The translations under genes were made by a program, and so were the position numbers. The notes under the pieces were generated by a model. That model saw only the letters and a list, made by a program, of their open reading frames with translations. It made no database searches and was not told the origin of the DNA. From Subdoligranulum variabile (GTDB lineage: Bacteria; Bacillota; Clostridia; Oscillospirales; Ruminococcaceae): DNA of 64,000 bases. The stretch covers positions 2,294,001-2,358,000 of the forward strand of contig NZ_CP102293.1 of the NCBI RefSeq assembly GCF_025152575.1, in the 5' to 3' direction. Below, one piece after another: positions 36,752 through 44,066 of this stretch. Each line of letters starts with the position of its first letter. Position 1 is the stretch's first letter.

Positions 36752-37099
36752 ATGAAACGAATATTGGTAGTGGATGATAACACGGAATATCTGCAAGTCC
36801 TGTCATCTGTGTTATCGGGCGATTTTGATACGATTAAGGCCACGGGCGTCAAGGAAGCATTGGACATACTTCAAGCAGTCACAGTTGATGCAATCTGTTC
36901 CGATTTCAACATGAAAGATGGCACGGGGTTGGGTTTGCTTGAAAAAATCCGACATAAAGGTTTGAGAACGCCTTTTCTGCTAATGTCTGGCGATGACAGT
37001 AGAACATTAGAGCAAAAAGCCAAACTGTACTATGGTGGTTTCTGTTGCAAAACTGATTTTGATTTAATCCGTAAAATTAAAGCCTTAGTCAGCAACTAA
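36752..37099 (+). CDS. Receiver-only response regulator
   Basis: A 115-residue stand-alone receiver: acidic VVDD (residues ~6-9), phospho-acceptor Asp in ICSDFNMKDG (about 51), Ser in LLMSGDD and Lys in CCKTD. There is no output domain; the gene ends with a stop and then the leader of the next gene. As the last gene of the ABC operon it could titrate phosphate from the kinase or act on a partner protein. It is unusual in LanFEG-type operons. Confidence 0.8.
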   Translation: MKRILVVDDNTEYLQVLSSVLSGDFDTIKATGVKEALDILQAVTVDAICSDFNMKDGTGLGLLEKIRHKGLRTPFLLMSGDDSRTLEQKAKLYYGGFCCKTDFDLIRKIKALVSN

Positions 37100-37179
37100 A
37101 TAAAGATACCATCTGCCGGACGACGGCAAAAGAAAAAAAGCCGTCGTAGAGCAGACAATTTGACACGCCCATTTGAAAC

Positions 37180-37213
37180 GGCGGCTTTGATTTTCAGAGC
37201 CGCCGTTTCTTTG
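37180..37213 (+). terminator. Terminator after the LanFEG-type operon, copy 2
   Basis: GGCGGCT pairs with AGCCGCC, followed by GTTTCTTTG. It is the counterpart of 30454-30490. Confidence 0.7.
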
Positions 37214-37274
37214 CGTTTGCACAAACCAATGACGACTTGCAGGGACACGGTAGCCGATTGGAGGTTAATTTACC

Positions 37275-37382
37275 GTGTCCCGTTTGCTTTTTCAAAGCTC
37301 ACATGATCTACATCAGTTAAAAAAAGCATTGCTCCTCCTCCGGGCAAGTATAATATTGTATCGGCATTATCGTTCTATGTAA
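37275..37382 (+). CDS. Leader peptide, copy 2
   Basis: A 35-codon frame from GTG 37275 with TTGGAGG nine bases upstream. It contains HDLHQLKKALLLL at codons 10-22, matching leader copy 1, then a different tail. It ends before the attenuator hairpin. Translation is inferred from the conserved frame and ribosome binding site. Confidence 0.5.
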   Translation: MSRLLFQSSHDLHQLKKALLLLRASIILYRHYRSM

Positions 37383-37410
37383 TTCGGCATAATAGTGGTT
37401 GTTTTTGGCG

Positions 37411-37445
37411 CGCCAGTTTTCCATCGCGGAAATCTGGCGTTTTTT
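37411..37445 (+). terminator. Attenuator-type terminator in leader copy 2
   Basis: CGCCAG..TTTCC pairs with GGAAA..CTGGCG, followed by TTTTTT. Confidence 0.75.
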
Positions 37446-37492
37446 GTTGCCATTTTTTCAGAGATGATCCGGTTGTTTGCCGATGCCGTTCC

Positions 37493-37542
37493 CCACCTCC
37501 TTTCGATTCACTTGTCAATCACCCGTGAATCGAAATGGAGGT
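37493..37542 (+). promoter_or_regulatory. Hairpin masking the ribosome binding site, copy 2
   Basis: CCACCTCCTTTCGATTCAC pairs with GTGAATCGAAATGGAGGT, covering the GGAGGT of the gene at 37548. The loop differs from copy 1 while the arms are kept. Confidence 0.75.
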
Positions 37543-37547
37543 ACAGA

Positions 37548-37961
37548 ATGAAGAAAATTAACCTTCGAGAACTTTATCCTGATGTTTATACAACAGACTT
37601 TTTGGTAGATGTGACAGAGGAAGTAATGGAGGCTATTCGAGCTGCTGAGCGTGCAGAAGCTGCCTATGACCGGAGGATGTATCGCTATAAGGCGCATTAC
37701 TCCCTGGACTGTGACAACGGCATTGAAAATGCGGTGCTGTTGAAGCCGCAAACACCGGAGATGGTTTTGGAGGAAAAACAGTTTCAGGAGCAGGTCTATG
37801 CTGCTGTGATGAAGCTGCCGGAGAAACAGGCAAAGAGGATTTATGCCAGATACTACCTGGGAATGACGGTAAATGAAATTGCTGAAGTAGAAGGTGTAGA
37901 CCCAAGCCGTGTCCGGGACAGCATCCGGCGTGGTTTAAAGCAGCTCGGAAAATATTTTTGA
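37548..37961 (+). CDS. Sigma-70 region-4-like regulator, copy 2
   Basis: A 137-residue paralogue of 30830-31252, with the same helix-turn-helix (LPEKQAKRIYARYYLGMTVNEIAEVEGVDPSRVRDSIRRGLKQL) and N-terminal half. Differences are spread along the protein, so the two copies diverged before coming together or long ago. This copy is in the usual place upstream of excisionase and integrase. The start is ATG 37548; an extended in-frame start at 37395 would run through the leader hairpins and is rejected. Confidence 0.8.
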   Translation: MKKINLRELYPDVYTTDFLVDVTEEVMEAIRAAERAEAAYDRRMYRYKAHYSLDCDNGIENAVLLKPQTPEMVLEEKQFQEQVYAAVMKLPEKQAKRIYARYYLGMTVNEIAEVEGVDPSRVRDSIRRGLKQLGKYF

Positions 37962-38511
37962 TAAAGTTTCATTTGATGCGCCTGTTTTTTGCCTTTTTTG
38001 TCAGTGTTAATAAGAAGGACAAGTTTTCCTCCTTCATCAGTACATTGACAATCGAATAGACAGCACAACAGGTACATAACCCATGTATGAGCGAATATGA
38101 AACGCCGCGAAGATGGAGCAGTCAGGGAGGTGATGAAAGAACTGCTTCGGAGCGATCTACGATTTCATAAAACGGATTGTGGCAGATTCGGCGCGATGAC
38201 TGCATGGGGGCTTAAAGATACTTCCTCACGGCCCGCCAAAGACTTGGGGGGAACCCTGCGGCACACGATACGAACGATGCTGCGGAGTTATGACAGCCGC
38301 GCCAGCGGAGACCTGTTGTGTTCCCATCGTCAGGGGGCGTGGCAAATGTGACGAGAATTGAGTCATATTAAAATAGGAAGCGACTGCTCTTTTGGGTGGC
38401 CGCTTTCTATTCAAAATCAGATACCATGCGCTGGCAGTTTCGGCTGCCAGCGTATTCATGTGATTTTGAAAGCACGATGATAACCTTGACAGATAGGAGG
38501 GAATATAGTCT
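37962..38511 (+). other. Region between sigma copy 2 and excisionase
   Basis: No convincing gene. An 84-codon frame (38097-38351) has a basic, repeat-poor sequence without a clear ribosome binding site and is left uncalled. A hairpin with 9-base arms CGCTGGCAG/CTGCCAGCG (38429-38452) lies about 60 bases before the excisionase start; with no T tract it may be a regulatory or recombination-related site. Confidence 0.4.
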
Positions 38512-38742
38512 ATGGAAAAGCTCATTACACGAAAAGAAGCTGCTGAAATCTTAGGAATCAGCATAGCAACGCTGGATGCCGCCCGTAACAACGGCTTAAT
38601 CTCTTATGTGCAGTATGTTCAGAATGGCTGTGTGTATTTTACTGCGGCAGGTCTCCAGGAGTATATCGCAAAATGCACGCACAGAGCAAAACCAGTTGAG
38701 AGAAGCGCAACTTACCGTAAACCTCGAAGCGGAAGATCGTGA
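38512..38742 (+). CDS. xis: Excisionase-type helix-turn-helix protein
   Basis: A 76-residue protein beginning EKLITRKEAAEILGISIATLDAARNNGLISYVQ, a MerR/excisionase-type DNA-binding fold, with a basic tail. Directly upstream of the integrase, it fits the directionality factor that favours ICE excision. GATAGGAGGGAA precedes ATG 38512. It is 84 bases before the integrase start. Confidence 0.8.
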   Translation: MEKLITRKEAAEILGISIATLDAARNNGLISYVQYVQNGCVYFTAAGLQEYIAKCTHRAKPVERSATYRKPRSGRS

Positions 38743-38826
38743 GCCGGTCCGTATCCTTGATGGAATCAGAGAGGTCTGATAAAACAAAGGTACAGCGCTG
38801 GAGATTATTCTTAGGAGGTGGAGGAA

Positions 38827-40044
38827 TTGGCAAATAGAAAAATAATACTTCCTCAATATGGCACAGTCATGAAAAGAGGTGTCCTATATTATAGGACCAG
38901 AATCAAAGATGCGAATGGTAAGCTCGTAGCTATCTACGCAAAAACACCTGAAGAACTATATAACAAAGAAACGCTTGCGTTGGAACAGATTGAGAATGCT
39001 ACTTTTCATCGGAAAACGCCCACAGTTGCAGAGTATTGTGAAAAGTGGCTTCTGATGCAGTCGGTTCATGTACGAGCCACTACCTTGACGGATTACACAT
39101 CAAAGGTCAGGCGGCATATTATAGCGGAATTGGGAGATAAACGGATGGGTGAGGTTAGCCTGGATGATATTCAGCTTGCCCTTGTTCCGGTTTCCAAAAA
39201 ATCTGCATCGGTTTATAAATCTGTGGTAATCCTTTACAAATCTATCTTTCGCGCAGCGATGGAAAGCAGGATTATTGACCACAACCCAACGATTTATCTG
39301 ACCACAAAAGGTGGCGGTGTTCCACAAGAGGATCGTCAGGCTTTGACAGATGAACAGGTGGAGCGCCTTTTGGATGCTATCCGAGATTTGCCGCCTTATG
39401 TCTTTGTCATGATTGGTTTATATGCAGGGCTACGCCGGGAAGAAATTCTTGCTCTGCAATGGGATTCAGTATATCTGGATACAGATACTCCATATCTGAC
39501 GGTAAGACGGGCATGGCACACCGAACATAACAGACCGGTGATTTCGGATGAATTGAAAACCAAGGCTGCGGAGAGAAATATCCCCCTTCCTGTTTGCTTG
39601 GCTGAGTGTTTGAAAGCAGCAAAGGAAACTTCGACTTCGGAGTATGTGGTTTCAAACCGGGATGGCGAACCGCTGTCCTACACGCAGTTTAAGCGACTTT
39701 GGCAGTATATTGTTACGAGGACGGTCAAGGAGCGGAGCTATTATCGGTATGAAGATGGAAAAAGAGTAAAGCATACTGTCACACCTGTCTTGGGAGAAAA
39801 GGCTGCTCATAACGGAAAAGTGGTTTACAGTCTGGACTTTGAAGTAACACCCCATCAGCTGCGGCATACTTACATTACCAATCTCATTCATGCATCGGTA
39901 GATCCCAAAACGGTTCAATACCTGGCAGGCCATGAAAGCAGCAAGATTACCATGGACATTTATGCAAAGGTTAAGTACAACAGACCAAATGAGTTGGTCA
40001 GATCAATGAACTGTGCGTTTGCAAGCTGGGATGCAGCACAGTAA
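38827..40044 (+). CDS. int: Tyrosine recombinase / ICE integrase 1
   Basis: A 405-residue Tn916/Tn1549-type integrase. The N-terminal arm-binding domain (YGTVMKRGVLYYRTRIKDANGK) and SAM-like core-binding domain precede a catalytic domain with Arg in GLRREEILALQW, HQLRHTYITN (H-x-x-R), GHESSKITMDIYAK (His and nucleophile Tyr). TTG 38827 is taken as the start since AGGAGG (38813-38818) is eight bases upstream; the GTG at 38818 overlaps that site. A related integrase follows directly. Confidence 0.9.
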   Translation: MANRKIILPQYGTVMKRGVLYYRTRIKDANGKLVAIYAKTPEELYNKETLALEQIENATFHRKTPTVAEYCEKWLLMQSVHVRATTLTDYTSKVRRHIIAELGDKRMGEVSLDDIQLALVPVSKKSASVYKSVVILYKSIFRAAMESRIIDHNPTIYLTTKGGGVPQEDRQALTDEQVERLLDAIRDLPPYVFVMIGLYAGLRREEILALQWDSVYLDTDTPYLTVRRAWHTEHNRPVISDELKTKAAERNIPLPVCLAECLKAAKETSTSEYVVSNRDGEPLSYTQFKRLWQYIVTRTVKERSYYRYEDGKRVKHTVTPVLGEKAAHNGKVVYSLDFEVTPHQLRHTYITNLIHASVDPKTVQYLAGHESSKITMDIYAKVKYNRPNELVRSMNCAFASWDAAQ

Positions 40045-40066
40045 TAACAAATAGGAAATGAAGCAG

Positions 40067-40097
40067 GAGCGAGGCAAGGATGTCTCGCTCTTTGTTT
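40067..40097 (+). terminator. Terminator after integrase 1
   Basis: The arms GAGCGAG/CTCGCTC are followed by TTTGTTTT. Confidence 0.65.
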
Positions 40098-40191
40098 TAC
40101 CTCAGCCGTATCTTTGATTAAATCGAGGCTTTCTGATAAAAAGAGAGTGTAGATACGGAGACTACACATTATCAAGAAAGGACGATCAAAG

Positions 40192-41403
40192 ATGGCAAAA
40201 AAGAAAACACAGATCCCGAAGTACGGGACCATTACATTGAAAGGAATCCAGTATTACAGAACCAGGATTACGGATGCAGATGGCAAAGAGTTGAGTTTGT
40301 ATGCCGCAACTTGTGAAGAATTGTATGAGAAGCAGTTAGAGGCCCGGAAGCAGGTGGAAGAAATTATCTTTCACCGGCAGCACCCGACAGTAGCCGAGTA
40401 TGGAGAGAAGTGGCTGCTGATGCAGTCGGCAAAGGTGTCTGCGTCTACACTCAGAGGTTATACGAGGGATATGACAAACTATATCATAAAACCTCTGGGA
40501 GAGATGTATATGGAAGAAGTGACCGCTGACGATATTCGGCTGGCGCTTGTTCCATTGTCAAAGAAATCGGAAGGCTTATACAATAAGGTCAATATGCTAC
40601 TCAAGTGCATTTTTTATGCGGCAGAGAGAAACCAAATTCTTGAACACAATCCCTGTGTGGGAATATCGGGCAAGGGCGGAAAACCATCAAAAAAGAGAGA
40701 GGCATTGACAGATCAGCAGGTAGCCGTGCTTCTGGATACAGTCAAGGGGCTTCCTCCATATTTGTTTATTATGCTCGGTTTATATTCCGGTCTGCGTCGG
40801 GAAGAAATTCTTGCACTGCAATGGGATTGTGTATTTCTGGACGAGGATACACCTTATCTATCGGTGAGGCGGGCATGGCGTACAGAGCATAACAGACCCG
40901 TGATTTCTACGGTGCTAAAGACTCCGGCGGCAAAAAGGGATATTCCGATACCGAAGTGTTTGGTGGATTGTCTGAGAGAAACGAAAGAAAATTCCATATC
41001 AGATTATGTGATTGCTGACAGTAAAGGGGAGCCGCTGGCTGCTTCGCAGTTTCAAAGAGTGTGGCAGTATGTCGTTGTCCGCTCCACTAAGCCCCGGAAC
41101 TATTATAAGTATGTGAATGGGCAGAGCATCAAATACGCGGTTACCCCAACGCTGGGCATGACCCAGAAAAATCAACCCAAAATCAGATATACGCTGGACT
41201 TTGATGTAACCCCGCATCAGCTACGGCACACTTACATTACCAATCTTCTCTATGCTGGTGTTGATCCAAAGACCGTCCAATACCTTGCCGGACACGAAAA
41301 CAGCAAAACAACTATGGACATCTATGCAAAAGTGAAGTACAATAAACCAGAGGAGCTGTTTGGGGTAGTAAATGGTGCGTTTCATCAGGCTATTGCTGAA
41401 TGA
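40192..41403 (+). CDS. int: Tyrosine recombinase / ICE integrase 2
   Basis: A 403-residue integrase, collinear with integrase 1 along its length and with all catalytic residues (GLRREEILALQW, HQLRHTYITN, GHENSKTTMDIYAK). The start ATG 40192 follows AAAGGACG. It has its own upstream region with the inverted repeat GTGTAG/CTACAC, after a terminator, so it is likely expressed independently. No separate excisionase is linked to it. Two intact integrases suggest a merged or accreted element. Confidence 0.9.
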   Translation: MAKKKTQIPKYGTITLKGIQYYRTRITDADGKELSLYAATCEELYEKQLEARKQVEEIIFHRQHPTVAEYGEKWLLMQSAKVSASTLRGYTRDMTNYIIKPLGEMYMEEVTADDIRLALVPLSKKSEGLYNKVNMLLKCIFYAAERNQILEHNPCVGISGKGGKPSKKREALTDQQVAVLLDTVKGLPPYLFIMLGLYSGLRREEILALQWDCVFLDEDTPYLSVRRAWRTEHNRPVISTVLKTPAAKRDIPIPKCLVDCLRETKENSISDYVIADSKGEPLAASQFQRVWQYVVVRSTKPRNYYKYVNGQSIKYAVTPTLGMTQKNQPKIRYTLDFDVTPHQLRHTYITNLLYAGVDPKTVQYLAGHENSKTTMDIYAKVKYNKPEELFGVVNGAFHQAIAE

Positions 41404-41790
41404 AAAAAGGCCGTTTTTTATGGTCCGCACACCGGATAACTGAGAGGCAGAAAGCCGGAAAAGCCCGGAGTATCAAGGAAAAACAGCTCAAAAACTCGCG
41501 CAGTACGGCTTGAAGGCTGCCCGTCGCGCTCCCCAGTTCAGCAAGCGCTGATTGTCCGCACTACTTGCGAACTTTTCAGTACGCTTCACGACTTTTTTGC
41601 ACGATTGTGTGCAGAAAATCGGATGCGCCTGACGTGGTGGAATGCAGCAAATCGCCTTGGAACCTGCTGAAAAAGCAGCAGGTAAGAAGCGAGTATGCAG
41701 CAGACCATCCCGAAGCAAATTGCCTATCGCAGGAGACGTTTTTCGCAAGGAGAACGTCTCCTGCTTTTTTATTTGCAAAAAAGAAAGACC
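41404..41790 (+). other. ICE right-end / island left-end region
   Basis: No convincing gene; all frames here are short or antisense. It contains the 20-base repeat at 41534 and, just before the island integrase's stop, a hairpin (GGAGACGTT..AACGTCTCC, about 41729-41761) followed by TTTTTTA on the plus strand. Confidence 0.5.
41534..41553. repeat. Candidate attachment site, left copy
   Basis: CAGTTCAGCAAGCGCTGATT, identical to 50541-50560. It contains TCAGC/GCTGA arms. It lies 130 bases after the ICE integrase 2 stop and 240 bases from the island integrase stop. Confidence 0.7.
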
Positions 41791-42852
41791 TTATGGCTTG
41801 CAAATCATGTTGATACCGTCGATAAGGGTCTGGATATCCAGATGAGTGTACACACGTTCGGTCAGGCTCATGGCACCGGAATGACCGGCAATCTTCTTCT
41901 GAATGGTGGGGTTCACACCGGCATCAGCCATCATGGAAATACAGGTATGCCGGGTGTCGTGGGGCTTGTGCTTCATCCCGTATTCTTCCATCAAAGGGTC
42001 CCAGTAGGTGTCGCAGTAATTGAAGTAGTCCAGATGCTTGCCGTCGGTGGTGCAAAGCAGATACTCGCAGGGCGAGCGCTCCATCCATCCTTTGTAAAAG
42101 GGCAGCATCTTGTCTGCAATGGGCACCTTCCGGATACCGTTTTCGGTTTTGCTTTCCACCACATCAAAATACTGTTTTTCCAGATGGACGTTCTCCTTCT
42201 TCAGATCCAGAAACTCCGAAATGCGGCAGGCATTGTAATTGAGCATGAGCAAAATCTGACAATAGGGATTGGCTTTGTGCGCCCACAGGGTTGCCAGCTC
42301 TTCTTTTGTGAAGATATTGCGGTCACGCCGGTTGGGATTCTTGTCCCGGTAACCTGCCAGATCGACAAATTGGGAATAGTCCTTATTGCAGATGTCGTTC
42401 TTCATGGCATAGGCATACATCTGGTTGAACAGACCCTTTAGCTTTTTCAGCGTAGGATAGTTCTTGCCGCAGGTTTCAATGACAAGCTGCAAGTCACACA
42501 GTTTGATCTCACGGAAGGCTTTATCGTACAAAAATCCGCAGACTTTGTACGAAGCCTCATACCCCTTTACATTGGAATGTGAGATAGTGGGATACTTGGA
42601 TTTGGACCAGCGCTCGTACACTTCGGCGAAAGTGACCTTGGCGGTATCCACATCATAAGGGTTCTGATTGTATTCGGCCAGCATTTTCAGACCTTCGGCT
42701 CGGGTTTCAGCATAGCCGATGATGATGAAATCCTGAATCTGTCTGCCTTTTCCTTTATCCAAATGCCAGCCGATGGTTTTGCGTACCATATAGGGTTTTC
42801 TGCGTTTTCCGGACATTTTGACTACGCTGCCGTAGCCATTGGGTAATTTCAT
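41791..42852 (-). CDS. int: Tyrosine recombinase / island integrase
   Basis: A 353-residue phage-type integrase with Arg in NACRISEFLDL, HDTRHTCIS (H-x-x-R) and GHSGAMSLTERVYTHLD (His, Tyr). It differs from both ICE integrases, including in its N-terminal domain. The start at 42852 (MKLPNGYGSVVK) follows AAAGGGAG in reverse; the longer frame reaching 42918 overlaps the regulator's stop and has no ribosome binding site. It reads toward the left 20-base repeat, as expected for an island integrase. Confidence 0.88.
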   Translation of the reverse strand: MKLPNGYGSVVKMSGKRRKPYMVRKTIGWHLDKGKGRQIQDFIIIGYAETRAEGLKMLAEYNQNPYDVDTAKVTFAEVYERWSKSKYPTISHSNVKGYEASYKVCGFLYDKAFREIKLCDLQLVIETCGKNYPTLKKLKGLFNQMYAYAMKNDICNKDYSQFVDLAGYRDKNPNRRDRNIFTKEELATLWAHKANPYCQILLMLNYNACRISEFLDLKKENVHLEKQYFDVVESKTENGIRKVPIADKMLPFYKGWMERSPCEYLLCTTDGKHLDYFNYCDTYWDPLMEEYGMKHKPHDTRHTCISMMADAGVNPTIQKKIAGHSGAMSLTERVYTHLDIQTLIDGINMICKP

Positions 42853-42917
42853 GTTTTTATCAAACTCCCTTTCGCTCAGGCAGATTTTATGATAAAGAGG
42901 AAAACCTCTTATCAGCA

Positions 42918-43520
42918 TTACTTCAGATTTTCCAGCTGCTCCTTGGTCATGGTCTTCAGCTCGGCAAGGCTATATTTGCTGAGATCGGCGGAGTAGAGGG
43001 GCTTGTCTGTCAAGGGCGTTCCGGCATATTGGGCCGTATTCTCCTGCATCCAGCTTTTCATCTGTTTGGGATTGTGCCAGTACTCTTCGGACCATGTGCG
43101 TGCGGAGGAGAAGTTCTCCAGAAGGTAGCAAAGCGTTCCATTCAGACTGGCATCGGGATTGTCAGCACGAAAAATCAGGGAAGCGGTGAAATTCCCATCA
43201 TCGTTTTGTTCGTGTTTGATGTCCACATCAAAATGTAGCTCTTTCTTTTTATTGAGCTCATAGAGTACTGCGATGACGTCGGACAGAGAGTTCAGTTGCA
43301 GTTGGGGTTCTTCAAACCCCAACAGGTAGGAAGGGGTTACCCCCAAAAAGTTTGCAATGCTGCATACGGTGTCAAAGAAAATCCTGCTTTCACCACTTTC
43401 GTAGCTCTGCACGGTGCGCAGGCTTTTCCCCAAAAACTTCGCAAGTTGAGTCTGTGTAATATTTTTTTCTGTGCGGACTTCTTTGATGCGCTGTCCGATT
43501 TGTTCGTTTGTAAGATTCAT
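42918..43520 (-). CDS. XRE-family repressor of the island
   Basis: A 200-residue protein: N-terminal helix-turn-helix ITQTQLAKFLGKSLRTVQSYESGESRIFFDTVCSIANFLGV (about residues 20-60), then an alpha/beta C-terminal domain of unknown type. Its own promoter reads TTGATT-17-TAGTAT on the minus strand. The divergent promoter at 43612-43640 contains a perfect palindrome, its likely operator. It probably controls maintenance and mobilization genes. Confidence 0.85.
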   Translation of the reverse strand: MNLTNEQIGQRIKEVRTEKNITQTQLAKFLGKSLRTVQSYESGESRIFFDTVCSIANFLGVTPSYLLGFEEPQLQLNSLSDVIAVLYELNKKKELHFDVDIKHEQNDDGNFTASLIFRADNPDASLNGTLCYLLENFSSARTWSEEYWHNPKQMKSWMQENTAQYAGTPLTDKPLYSADLSKYSLAELKTMTKEQLENLK

Positions 43521-43539
43521 GGCTTCTCACCTCGTCTTA

Positions 43540-43568
43540 ATACTATCATAGGAATGCGAAGAAATCAA
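43540..43568 (-). promoter_or_regulatory. Promoter of the island repressor
   Basis: On the minus strand, TTGATT (43568-43563), 17 bases, TAGTAT (43545-43540). Confidence 0.6.
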
Positions 43569-43611
43569 GCATCTTAGGCAAATTATATGAAAATTAAACT
43601 CATATACAAGA

Positions 43612-43640
43612 TTGACATACGCAATAAAACTGCGTATAAT
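43612..43640 (+). promoter_or_regulatory. Consensus promoter with embedded operator palindrome
   Basis: TTGACA (43612-43617), 17 bases, TATAAT (43635-43640): perfect consensus. ATACGCA (43617-43623) and TGCGTAT (43631-43637) form an inverted repeat across the spacer, so a bound repressor would block RNA polymerase. Confidence 0.85.
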
Positions 43641-43683
43641 GTAATTGCTGAAAAGCAATCACAAGCAGAAGGAGGTGGAAAGC

Positions 43684-43926
43684 ATGGGAGAAAGTCAGAA
43701 CTACGGAAAGATGCCGCCGTTTACGGGGAGAAATGTGCCGGTAACGGAAATTGCAAGGGCAATGCACAAGGACGCGCAGTATGTACGAGTGGGCCTGCAA
43801 CAGGGAATTTTCAAGTTCGGTTACGCAGTCAAGCTGGAAGGTTCCAACGAGTATAACTACTACTGTCCTGACCGCAAGGTATGGGAGGAAATCGGCTATT
43901 TTAACCCGGAGAGTCATGTTGGGTAA
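43684..43926 (+). CDS. Small putative DNA-binding protein of the island
   Basis: An 80-residue protein. VPVTEIARAMHKDAQYVRVGLQQGIFKFGYAVKL looks like a helix-turn-helix of the excisionase/MerR-like kind, followed by YYCPDRKVWEEIGY. AAGGAGGTGG precedes ATG 43684. As the first gene after the consensus promoter and before repA, it may be an excisionase or a replication co-regulator; which one is not decided by the sequence. Confidence 0.65.
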   Translation: MGESQNYGKMPPFTGRNVPVTEIARAMHKDAQYVRVGLQQGIFKFGYAVKLEGSNEYNYYCPDRKVWEEIGYFNPESHVG

Positions 43927-43984
43927 CAAAAAAGAGCGCTTACCCGTGCAGGGGTAAACGCTCCGATGAAAGACAGTACCAACA

Positions 43985-44046
43985 GCGGCTGCTGTGTGTA
44001 ACTATCAGGCACCACTGATATTTTACCACAGCAGCCGCCATTTTTG
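43985..44046 (+). terminator. Hairpins between small gene and repA
   Basis: Perfect 12-base arms GCGGCTGCTGTG (43985-43996) and CACAGCAGCCGC (44028-44039) are followed by TTTTT. A smaller hairpin (GAGCG..TTACCC / GGGGTAA..CGCTC) lies at 43934-43963. They probably attenuate read-through into repA. Confidence 0.6.
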
Positions 44047-44066
44047 AAGAAAAAATGGGAGGCTTT

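Larger units (their letters stand above)
37113..37547 (+). promoter_or_regulatory. Structured leader of the sigma-like gene, copy 2
   Basis: The same elements as 30385-30829 in the same order: hairpin ACGACGGC/GCCGTCGT (37120-37147), terminator GGCGGCT/AGCCGCC (37180-37213), leader peptide (37275-37382), second terminator (37411-37445) and the ribosome-binding-site hairpin (37493-37542). The sequence between the elements has diverged far more than the stems and the peptide. Confidence 0.7.
1..41533. mobile_element. Tn1549-type integrative conjugative element (right part)
   Basis: The left end lies outside the window. The order ArdC/YodL protein, TTRAP, giant methylase-helicase, DUF3848/3849, MobC, CD1845-type membrane protein, MOBP relaxase, cargo, sigma-like gene, excisionase and integrase is that of Tn1549/CTn-type ICEs of Firmicutes. 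The type IV secretion part would be to the left. The right boundary is not seen directly; it must lie between the second integrase stop (41403) and the island integrase (41791), and the 20-base repeat at 41534 is the best candidate. Base composition is near 50% GC in the backbone and clearly lower in some cargo, unlike the GC-rich chromosome from 50.6 kb. Confidence 0.85.

Noticed and set aside
38097-38351. 84-codon frame upstream of the excisionase
   Set aside because: No good ribosome binding site and no family resemblance; possible but unsupported.
41404-41790. tRNA or other known RNA gene as integration target
   Set aside because: No cloverleaf, T-loop or CCA end near either 20-base repeat.
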